64,000 bases of DNA from Candidatus Thorarchaeota archaeon. Its GTDB lineage: Archaea; Asgardarchaeota; Thorarchaeia; Thorarchaeales; Thorarchaeaceae. Position numbers and translations under genes: made by a program. The notes beneath the pieces are model-generated. The model ran no database searches and had not been told where the DNA came from. It saw nothing but the letters and a program-made list of their open reading frames with translations. Location of the stretch: NCBI GenBank assembly GCA_016840385.1, contig JAEOSL010000006.1, positions 13,240 to 77,239 of the forward strand. Direction: 5' to 3'. Below are positions 26,034-34,300 of the stretch, piece after piece. Every line of letters begins with the position of its first letter. Within the stretch, counting starts at the first letter, position 1.

Positions 26034-26154
26034 ACTGATAGCAATAATTTACAATTTACGTGTTATGATAGGCGCCTGATTGTACCATTCCCTCTGGCTA
26101 GTGTAGCCGCATTCTTAAGTTCTGAATTATCTAACGACTAGGTGGATTATTGAA

Positions 26155-26649
26155 ATGAAGGATGTTGAGCTCTTCAAACTTGCAGCAAATTCAACTCGAA
26201 AGTGGAGAGAAATGGAGATGCACTTACTTAAAGAAAGGGGTTGCAAAGATCTTTCATTTCGCCCGCAAACTGGAATGTCATCATTGGGGTGGGTCCTAGC
26301 GCATCAAGCATCTGTATATGATTTCTCTCTCAACATGCTCATCAAAGCTGGACCTCCTAAGAATCCGAAACTATTCAAGCTATACACTCCAGGAACCGCA
26401 GGTGATTGGGCGGGCACCTCAAGAAAGGAAATCGCAGAATACTATGATTTAGGTGAGAGTGATCTTCTCAACTGGATTAATGATGCCAGTGAATCGGAGC
26501 TAGAGCGGAAAATTGAGGAAGGAAAAGCTCCATCATACTTTGTTGGAATGACTGTTAGAGAAGTAATAGCAAGTGCATTTACTCACCTTGATTATCATAC
26601 TGGTCATCTTACCGCAATCAGAAAGGACTGGGAAAAATCCAGAGGATGA
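26155..26649 (+). CDS. DinB-like four-helix metal-binding protein
   Basis: 164 residues, all helical. The histidine near 46 (VLAHQASVYDF) and the late HLDYHTGHL near 142-150 are placed as the metal-binding triad of the DinB/YfiT superfamily. These include thiol-dependent transferases and poorly known stress proteins. The ATG has AGGTGGA upstream. The stop codon abuts the stop of the converging isomerase-like gene with no gap. Confidence 0.8.
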   Translation: MKDVELFKLAANSTRKWREMEMHLLKERGCKDLSFRPQTGMSSLGWVLAHQASVYDFSLNMLIKAGPPKNPKLFKLYTPGTAGDWAGTSRKEIAEYYDLGESDLLNWINDASESELERKIEEGKAPSYFVGMTVREVIASAFTHLDYHTGHLTAIRKDWEKSRG

Positions 26650-27462
26650 CTACAAGTTACTCAAACAATCTTCTGCATATTCCTTTGCTCTGATGATATT
26701 CTCTTTGTGTCTGTGAGATACCTCGATTGTGAGAGGTCCTTTGTATCCAGAATTGTGAAGGGTTTCGACTGTTTGATGGAGATTGATCTCACCATCTCCT
26801 GGAACTAGATAGTGCCTCTTTCCATTTTCTCCAAGTAGATTTCCATCACTATCTCGAAAGTGAACGTTGGCAATACGGTTTCCAAAAGCAGTTGTCATCC
26901 AATTCATGTCTGAACCATTGATGTGCATGAACTCCATATCAATGGTGATTCCCAGTGACCTATTGTTATGTTTTTGAATCTCTTCGAGAATGTAGTGGTC
27001 AACATTCTTGATGTATGGGACATTTTCAAAGGTCAACATACAATCTACATCTTCTGCTTTATTGAGGAGTATTTCGTACCTCTTTGCCCATCTTGAACTA
27101 GCGAGTTGGTCCTGTTCTGGTAAGTGCAACACAGCAACTTTGAGTCCGAGAGTTTCAATCAATTCGAACGAGGAATGGACTGTATCGTTGAATTCTTTTT
27201 CATCAAAGGATACTACAAGGAATTTTGGTAAATGTATTGAATATGCTTGAAGTGAAAGGTCATCAAGAGCTTCTTGTATCGTATCTCTTACCCAGTCCGG
27301 TTGATTGCTGTACCAGAGCTCAATGGTATCATATCCTGCATTTTTCACATGAACAAGAGACCGAATCATGTTAGCTAGGACTTTCTCCGGTGAGGAGGAT
27401 GATCTAATCCCGCCAAGTATTGAACATGAAACAAACACAAATGCGCTCTCCTGCTGAATCAT
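26650..27462 (-). CDS. Sugar phosphate isomerase/epimerase-like TIM barrel
   Basis: 270 residues of the AP-endonuclease-2/xylose-isomerase-like barrel. The metal ligands are visible in order: Glu in LTFENVPYI, Asp in GITIDMEFMH, His in NVHFRDSDG and Glu in LTIEVSHRH. Members isomerise or epimerise sugars and inositols; the substrate cannot be told here. Its ATG follows directly on the TGA of the upstream membrane gene (TGAATG), so translation is probably coupled. Confidence 0.82.
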   Translation of the reverse strand: MIQQESAFVFVSCSILGGIRSSSSPEKVLANMIRSLVHVKNAGYDTIELWYSNQPDWVRDTIQEALDDLSLQAYSIHLPKFLVVSFDEKEFNDTVHSSFELIETLGLKVAVLHLPEQDQLASSRWAKRYEILLNKAEDVDCMLTFENVPYIKNVDHYILEEIQKHNNRSLGITIDMEFMHINGSDMNWMTTAFGNRIANVHFRDSDGNLLGENGKRHYLVPGDGEINLHQTVETLHNSGYKGPLTIEVSHRHKENIIRAKEYAEDCLSNL

Positions 27463-27975
27463 TCACGAATATAGCTCTAGGAATTCAACAATTTTTGTGT
27501 TTATTTCCTTTCTAAACCGTTCTATCTCTTCTCGCATTTCTAGGAATATTGAATCCTTTCCCTCTACAATCATCTTTCTATGAATCATTCCAATATCATC
27601 ATTATAGTGAGTGATTCTTGAGTAAATCTCCCAAAGCATTCTCCTCTGATCATCTGGGATATACTCTGCACGACCCGATCTTATACCTAGAATCCAGAAC
27701 CCTTTTCGAAGAGGCATATCTGTTTTGAGTGCTTCAACGTTCACTTTTAATTCCTCAAGCAGATCAGAAAGCAATGCTCTTCCAGTCTTCCGATTACTCC
27801 TGATTTTGAAGACTTCACCCAAAGCTATTCCTGCAAGCATACCGAAAAAGATTGACAACAACCTATACCCGTCTCTTATGACTCCTTCAATTCCACCTGG
27901 ATTGAATATTATCACAACAGAGGCAACGATGATTATCGTAGCAAAGATCGAAAGCCATATTTTTTGTTCGTCCAT
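27463..27975 (-). CDS. Two-helix membrane protein with helical tail
   Basis: About 170 residues from the ATG at 27975; a TTG at 27996 would add seven residues. Two hydrophobic helices at the N-terminus (IWLSIFATIIIVASVVIIF and LSIFFGMLAGIALGEVF) are followed by a long charged helical part facing the cytosol. Family not recognised. It precedes the TIM-barrel gene without a gap. Confidence 0.65.
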   Translation of the reverse strand: MDEQKIWLSIFATIIIVASVVIIFNPGGIEGVIRDGYRLLSIFFGMLAGIALGEVFKIRSNRKTGRALLSDLLEELKVNVEALKTDMPLRKGFWILGIRSGRAEYIPDDQRRMLWEIYSRITHYNDDIGMIHRKMIVEGKDSIFLEMREEIERFRKEINTKIVEFLELYS

Positions 27976-28057
27976 TTGACCTAGCTTACTCCACAAGTTG
28001 TATGTCCATCAAGTCCACTTATTTTTACAGTCTTATGTCTTGTTAAAAGAAAAGAGT

Positions 28058-28081
28058 GGTAGTGACCAAGTGGTCACCACC
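28058..28081 (-). terminator. Hairpin terminator of the repeat membrane protein gene
   Basis: A 10-bp stem with one mismatch (ggtagtgacc/ggtcaccacc) and a 4-base loop lies just past the end of the gene at 28095. On the minus strand it is followed by a CTCTTTTCTTTT tract. Confidence 0.6.
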
Positions 28082-28094
28082 CTAGAGGTTTCAT

Positions 28095-29582
28095 CTATTT
28101 GTTCTGTTTCTCAGATACAAAGTAGACACAGGTTTCTACTCCTTCACTGATCATAGTTTTACGCCCACTTACAAAGGTCCCAATTGTACCAAAGAAGAGG
28201 CCGATGAAGAAGAAGATCATTCCAATTCCTAGAGCAACAGTTGTTCCAATCATTCGTTCTGCAATTAAGAACAGGTCTGGAATTGCGATTCTAATCCATG
28301 CTAATGGAAAGGTACCCATTGCTGCGATAACTGCACCGAGTAACATACCACCAAAGAGTTTCTTCGGGGCAAGTGACAATGGATTTTTAGTAGCAAAACC
28401 TAGTGCACCTTCAACCTTCTCTCCCTTTATCGCACTTACAATCTTGGAAAATGATCCTGGGAGCATAAATGAGGTCAGTCTTAGATTGACAACAATCGTT
28501 AACAAAGCTAGACCTATTCCCATGAAGATAGTTGCCATTCCAATAGCTTTTCCTGGTCTCACTAGAGGACCGAAAGAGCCAACCATCCCTGCTGAAAAGA
28601 GCAGACCAAGGCCAGCAAAAACAATCATCCAAAGTAGTCCCACAATAGCTAAGATGGGAGCCAGCTTTGTAATTGTAAGCGGCGCTTCAACCGCTGGAAC
28701 ATCTATGCCAGTTGATTCTGCTACAGCTTGTCCCAAGTTAATTCTCTGCGCTCTCAACCATTTGATGATAATTAGGAGCCAGTATGAAATTGAGAATAAC
28801 ATTATTCCAATTCCAATAAACATCCAATTTTCCCATGTTGGAGTTGGGATATCCACGACGAGTCGAATGAAGGCAAGTGGAATCAACCCGGTTGCTGTGA
28901 TGATCATACCTACGTAGGTAAGCATGAGGTTCCACCTTGGGAAGAACTGTTTGACATTCTCCTGTGTGGCTTCCTTACCTGTTGCCATCTGCACAAGTCT
29001 ACCTGGTAGACTAATCGCTTGTGTACTTAGATTTAGAACTATTGTAGCGAGTCCGAGGGCAATACCACCAATCAATAGTGAAACACCTAGACCCTCAATT
29101 GGCTCAGCAAATATCTCAAAGATATGAGCTAAACTTGGGTCAATTATTGCAACTTCTGCCGCCATCCATCCCATTGTGACGAACACTGCAAAAGTTTCGA
29201 TAAGTATTCCCAGAACGAGTATTTTCGCAAAAATCCGAGCAAAGAGAGGTGGTTTCATCTCTGGCGGCTGCAAATTAATTTTCGTTAAACTTGCACGTGC
29301 GTTTTCACCAGTTGTTCGAAGATTGATTACAATTGTGACAATTGCAAATCCTATTCCAAGTTTTAAAATACCTAATCCGTATAATGGCACAATTTCTGCG
29401 TACGCATGCAGAACTGCTTCAATTGCGGCCGCAGATAGGTATGCTGCAGATGCAGTGTCTACTATGCTTTCTAATGTAACTTGATTGAATAATCTCAAAA
29501 TTCCAATGAAGAATGAAATTACTACTATCAGCATTCCAATCATCAGTATTGATTTGTAACGTTTTACTAATCCGTCTATCAA
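28095..29582 (-). CDS. Polytopic membrane protein with internal repeats
   Basis: 495 residues with about 12 hydrophobic segments. Similar units recur three times: IGFAIVTIVINLRTTG, GGIALGLATIVLNLSTQ and MGIGLALLTIVVNLRLTS. Each is followed by a short amphipathic cytosolic stretch. So the protein seems to be built from a triplicated module of about 150 residues with four helices each. No transporter or enzyme motif was recognised. The start is TTG at 29582. Confidence 0.7.
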   Translation of the reverse strand: MIDGLVKRYKSILMIGMLIVVISFFIGILRLFNQVTLESIVDTASAAYLSAAAIEAVLHAYAEIVPLYGLGILKLGIGFAIVTIVINLRTTGENARASLTKINLQPPEMKPPLFARIFAKILVLGILIETFAVFVTMGWMAAEVAIIDPSLAHIFEIFAEPIEGLGVSLLIGGIALGLATIVLNLSTQAISLPGRLVQMATGKEATQENVKQFFPRWNLMLTYVGMIITATGLIPLAFIRLVVDIPTPTWENWMFIGIGIMLFSISYWLLIIIKWLRAQRINLGQAVAESTGIDVPAVEAPLTITKLAPILAIVGLLWMIVFAGLGLLFSAGMVGSFGPLVRPGKAIGMATIFMGIGLALLTIVVNLRLTSFMLPGSFSKIVSAIKGEKVEGALGFATKNPLSLAPKKLFGGMLLGAVIAAMGTFPLAWIRIAIPDLFLIAERMIGTTVALGIGMIFFFIGLFFGTIGTFVSGRKTMISEGVETCVYFVSEKQNK

Positions 29583-29622
29583 AATCTTAACCCCACTTAT
29601 GAAATATCTAAGAAAAAGTGCA

Positions 29623-29654
29623 CTCTGCCAGATTCACAAACGGATCTGTCAGAG
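29623..29654 (-). terminator. Terminator of the helical protein gene
   Basis: An 11-bp stem with one mismatch (ctctgccagat/atctgtcagag) and a 10-base loop, followed on the minus strand by CACTTTTTCTTA. It lies just downstream of the gene ending at 29680. Confidence 0.6.
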
Positions 29655-29679
29655 TACAAACGAGTTTCTTTTACTAAAA

Positions 29680-30081
29680 TTATGCCATGGTTGGGACCGG
29701 CACACCAGCAGTTTCGAAAGCAGTCTTGAGGGCTGCCATGAATGCCTTCTGAGCCTCTTCAGGATAGTTTTTCACCGTTTGAAAAACATACTTTGTGTCT
29801 TCCTTATCGACATCTTCAGAAAGCTCGGAAACAGCTTTTGCTCGTGCAACCATCAACGCCATTCTCTCTTCAGGCGAGAGGCTCATTATGGCTTTGATAC
29901 GTGTACCATGGAATGGACCTTTCTTCTTATCATCAAGCTTGGAAATTGCAATTACCAAACCTTTCACAGACTGAACTCTCTGTTCATCAGGTTGGCCAGC
30001 AATCATCTTCACTCGTTCAGTAATCATCTGAAGCTTTTGCTCCTCAGGAGCATCTGCTAACATTTTAATCATGTCTTCCAT
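29680..30081 (-). CDS. Small helical protein with repeated helix pairs
   Basis: About 133 residues from the ATG at 30081, which has GGAGAA eight bases upstream; the TTG at 30096 is less likely. The chain is entirely helical, with repeats of the form P-E-E-x-x-M/L (APEEQKLQMI, QPDEQRVQSV, SPEERMALMV, YPEEAQKAF). These look like a chain of short helix-turn units of about 30 residues. No membrane segment. Family unknown; the pattern suggests a protein-binding scaffold. Confidence 0.65.
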   Translation of the reverse strand: MEDMIKMLADAPEEQKLQMITERVKMIAGQPDEQRVQSVKGLVIAISKLDDKKKGPFHGTRIKAIMSLSPEERMALMVARAKAVSELSEDVDKEDTKYVFQTVKNYPEEAQKAFMAALKTAFETAGVPVPTMA

Positions 30082-30253
30082 TATTAATTTCTCCAAAAAT
30101 ATTAATAACTTAACAATGGTTAATTTTGATATAAGTGTTGTCGTTACACACTCCTTTTATTTTTTAGATAAATATTGAAAAGAAATCTAAATTCTCAAGA
30201 GAAAAGCATTTGAGCACTAATATTTCAGACTGATTAGGTTAGGAGTTGAAAAT

Positions 30254-31279
30254 ATGTCACGCCGCGTATTTCTACTTACAGTAATTACCATTACATTTCT
30301 GCTTTCGTTGAATCTAGTATCTGCATCTAATGCTATAGAGGATACTACATTCGCTCCAGCACAATGGACTGGTGGTTTGATTATTGATCATACCTGTATC
30401 GACCTCAATGCTATTCCATCTGAATACATAGAAGCTGCTCAGGATGATGTAAAGATCCATTATGCTCATACAAGTCATGGAGGGCAGATAACTACAGGAT
30501 TATCGCAGATTGAATCTGCTAATGCAACATTTGATGTATCTAGAACGAGTTTAGTTCTACCAACAGATACAGGTGCACTCTGTATCTATGATGGAAATTC
30601 TCCTCATACTTACATTACACCGAACTACTATTGGGAAGGTGAGGGTGCCACAGATATTACTCAAAACACACTTGATGACAATCCGGGTATCACAGTTTCT
30701 CTATGGTCTTGGTGTACTCAGGTTGATGGTTATGATGCAGCAGGAATTCAAGAATACTTGGATACGATGACTGCACTTGAAACAGCCAACCCAGGAATTA
30801 CATTCGTCTATATGACAGGTAATGCTCAAGCTACTGGAAGCTCAGGATATAATCGATGGGTCAATAATGAGATGATACGACAATATTGCATTGACAACGA
30901 TAAGGTCCTGTTCGATTTTGCAGATCTTGATGTTTGGAGTAATGGGGTTCAAAACACATATGCTCATGATCCTGGTGATGGAACTGTTCAGGTTCCTTCA
31001 GAACACCCCGATTTTATTGGAAATGAGGCAGGTCATACCACATACACAAGTTGTGATCAGAAAGGTTACGCATTCTGGTGGCTAGTTGCAATGCTCGCTG
31101 GATGGAATGTCCCCACAACGACTACCACAACAAGCACAACAAGCACGACGACAACGACAACAACGACAACTGGTTCCACAACTTCCCAAATACCAATGAA
31201 CGATATACTTCTATTCTCTGGTGTTGCTGCAGTTGTTCTCCTAGTTGGTTATGTTGCAGTAAGACGATTCTACAGTTAG
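30254..31279 (+). CDS. Secreted, membrane-anchored SGNH-like protein with Thr-rich stalk
   Basis: 341 residues: signal peptide (VFLLTVITITFLLSLNLVSA), a globular domain of about 240 residues, a stalk of nearly pure Thr/Ser (about 288-315) and a C-terminal membrane helix with a basic end. The globular part has IHYAHTSHGGQITTGL near 75, YMTGNAQATGSS near 190 and a late SEHPDF region. This is reminiscent of SGNH/GDSL hydrolases, but the usual catalytic pattern is not certain. The stalk is a likely O-glycosylation site holding the domain off the membrane. The ATG has AGGAG upstream. Confidence 0.7.
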   Translation: MSRRVFLLTVITITFLLSLNLVSASNAIEDTTFAPAQWTGGLIIDHTCIDLNAIPSEYIEAAQDDVKIHYAHTSHGGQITTGLSQIESANATFDVSRTSLVLPTDTGALCIYDGNSPHTYITPNYYWEGEGATDITQNTLDDNPGITVSLWSWCTQVDGYDAAGIQEYLDTMTALETANPGITFVYMTGNAQATGSSGYNRWVNNEMIRQYCIDNDKVLFDFADLDVWSNGVQNTYAHDPGDGTVQVPSEHPDFIGNEAGHTTYTSCDQKGYAFWWLVAMLAGWNVPTTTTTTSTTSTTTTTTTTTGSTTSQIPMNDILLFSGVAAVVLLVGYVAVRRFYS

Positions 31280-31287
31280 CAACATAT

Positions 31288-31310
31288 GGTGAGAGGACTA
31301 ACCTCTCACC
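31288..31310. terminator. Bidirectional terminator
   Basis: A perfect 9-bp stem (ggtgagagg/cctctcacc) with a 5-base loop between two converging genes, followed on the plus strand by TTGCTATTTCTTTTC. Confidence 0.7.
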
Positions 31311-31325
31311 TTGCTATTTCTTTTC

Positions 31326-34300
31326 TCAGCTCTCGTCTGAAATTGTATCTGGAGCCCGAAGTAATTCGGTTGCAAATGGTGAATCATCCGTTGTAACAAG
31401 GAATTCATTCTCCAAAGCATCCATGATAGCTTTGTACACACGACCTTCTTCAAGACCACATGAGGCAATTTCTGATGCGAGTTCTTCTAGTTTGAACTCT
31501 TCTCCATGCTTACTAGCAATTCTCTCGTTCGCACAACTAGTTGTTGGGAACTTCTTTACTTCATCAAGCTTGTAAGTTCTCAATAGTTGACCATCCAGAA
31601 GGTCTTCGAAGAGTGAATTGAACTGCTGTGTAGTATGATGGTCTAGAACTACTATCGGAACCTCTTCCATTGTATCATCAAAGATGAATCCAACAGTCTT
31701 TGCAAATGATATCATCCTCTCTCTCTGTTCAGGTGATGGATTACCAGTTGTTATGAATGCACATACCAGTTTGTTCGTTGAAATTACCCTGACAATATCT
31801 GAGATTGGAATCAATCCCCATTCCTCCGAGGATGACTCGATGTCAAACTCACCACGGAAGCTAGTGATAGCTGTGATGAAAGCTGAAATTACGGTTTCTT
31901 CAAGTCCATCTCTGAGAATCTTGGAATATATTGGTAGACCACTTTCTTTGTGAAGCACGATTACTCCCATAAGACTCCTGATATCATCAAATCGATGCTT
32001 TATTGCTAGGGTTGCTTTATTCTCACGAATACGTTTCTTTCTTGCAGATCTTCTATAGACTAATCCTGCACAAAGTGCGAAGAGCCCAATCATAATTGGA
32101 TAGTATCGTGTTGTTGTCACCCATAGCATGGTAACAACATCTCTTGCTGGCTCTAAACCTACTGCAAAGTCTGCATTCATTACATAATCTGCAGCTTCAC
32201 AAGTAATTTCGAGCTGGTACTCTCCATCTGCCACAGGCATTGGAATAGAACCACTATAAACTCCTACAGTGGCTGTTTCAGTTAGGGCAATGTAATCAGT
32301 AATCCTTGCACCATTAGAATCCAATACAAAACAAAATACCTCTACTCCTGAAACAGGGTCTCCGGTATCCTCTTCTGTTATCTGAACATTGACAACTGAT
32401 TCGAGATTTTCAGGACCACTCAATCCCTGCAATACTTCTACAGCTAGTGGTACTCTACTCACTTCGAAAGTGAGTCTGAACGAACGTGATTCAAATCCAA
32501 CTTTCTCAAAGGTTAGGAGTACACTGTGTTCTCCAAGCTCTTGTGGTGTTAGATTTACAGAGTATTGACCAGAACCTAATTCGATGTAGGTTACCCAATC
32601 TGAAGCGCTACCTGTTGGTACAATAATTCCTCCACGTATATTACTGCTATTGGAATCGAATATGAAACTGAAAGTGAAATCATAGGATCGCCCAATGAGA
32701 AGAGTTTCCAATGGGCTGGATCCTTCAACAGTTGTGTCTATCTCTTCAACCTCAATGAAGAACGATTTTGTTGCTATCCGATAGTTTGTCCTATTTGCTA
32801 CAACACTAAGAGCCCATGATCCTACTCCATTACCTCTTATTGTAACAATATAGTATCCAGTGAACTCAGTGACCTGAATGTCAAGATCAGCAACAGCTGG
32901 AACCACAGCAATATTGGCTCCCTGAACGGCTTGGTTTGCACTGCTACTATTGTAGTATATTATCAGACTAAATGGTTCTGCAAATTCTACTACCGTGGAT
33001 GAAATGTCACCAGCAAAGCTCAATGATGTCTGAATCTCAGTAACTACAAAGGTGAATCCTGCGCTTGAGCTCTGATAATTATCTGCGATTGCCCTGAATA
33101 ATAAGTCAAAGGTTTGAATTGTAGAGGACTCCAAAGTAATGTTGTAGTAACCATTACCAACTGAAATGGCATCAGTAAATATCAGACCTTCAGGAGGATT
33201 GACCAATGTGATATTTTCATCATCAATGGGGTTAAAACTCTCATCCATAAACCGGAGCTGCAGAGTATATGTTTGATTGATCGCGACAGTTTCTTCAGAG
33301 GGTATTGAAGTCAAAATTGTTGGAATACCACTTGCAGTCAGTGTGAAAGTTGTATATTGAGTTTCATGATTAGTGATGTTTGCGCTAATCACTATAGAAA
33401 ATGTTCCTGCTGCACTAGGAGTTAGGGTAATCTCATAGTATCCATCAACAATGTGAGCGAAACCAGTATGTACTAATCCTGTTCCTGGAGTTACTGTAAC
33501 TACCAGAACATCTGCACCAGGTAAACCGTATCCTGTACTATTTCTGTACTCTACTATTAATCGGTAACTTTCACTGAAAAGTACAACATCAGCTGTTCCA
33601 TTCAGTAATTCAAGCTCACTTCCAGTTGCTCCAACTATCAGTATAAAGGAATCAGTTGTGTTGTAGTGGTATGGTTTTGTCATTGTGATGATAATTCCAT
33701 ATGTTGAAGAAACATTACAGATAATATCAATAGAATATAGTCCATTAGCACTATCTACGAAATTATACCATGAGAGACCCTCGATGGGTCCTGAAAATAT
33801 GAAGATTGGTAGAGCACCAGGGACGCCCGTTCCATTCAGGAATTCATAGCTAAGCTGAACGGTGAACACTTCATTCAGCCCAGTTTCAACGGGTATTGTT
33901 CCTGCATTGGTTATTTCCAAAACTGTAGGTAATGCAGTAACAGAAACAGTGAATCCTACAATCGAACTCTGATAGTTAGTGGCTGTTGCCCTGAAGAGTA
34001 GGTTGTAGATATCAATATCAGAAGAGCGAATTGTGATGTTATAGAGACCATTCGTAACCCAGGTTGCTGATGAAACAGAAATTCCACTGGGTAAGTCAAT
34101 TAATTCGATGGTGGCAGTGTCTATTGGATTTGAATCTTCATCCTCGAAGCTAAGTTGCAGGACAAAGGTTTCATTGACTGTTATCGAAACACTGGAGGGT
34201 ATCGCTGTCAGAACAGTCGGTATAACTACTCCCGTGAGCGTGAATGTTTCATAATGAATTTCGTGATTGAAGACATCTGCACTTAGGACAATGGAATAAG

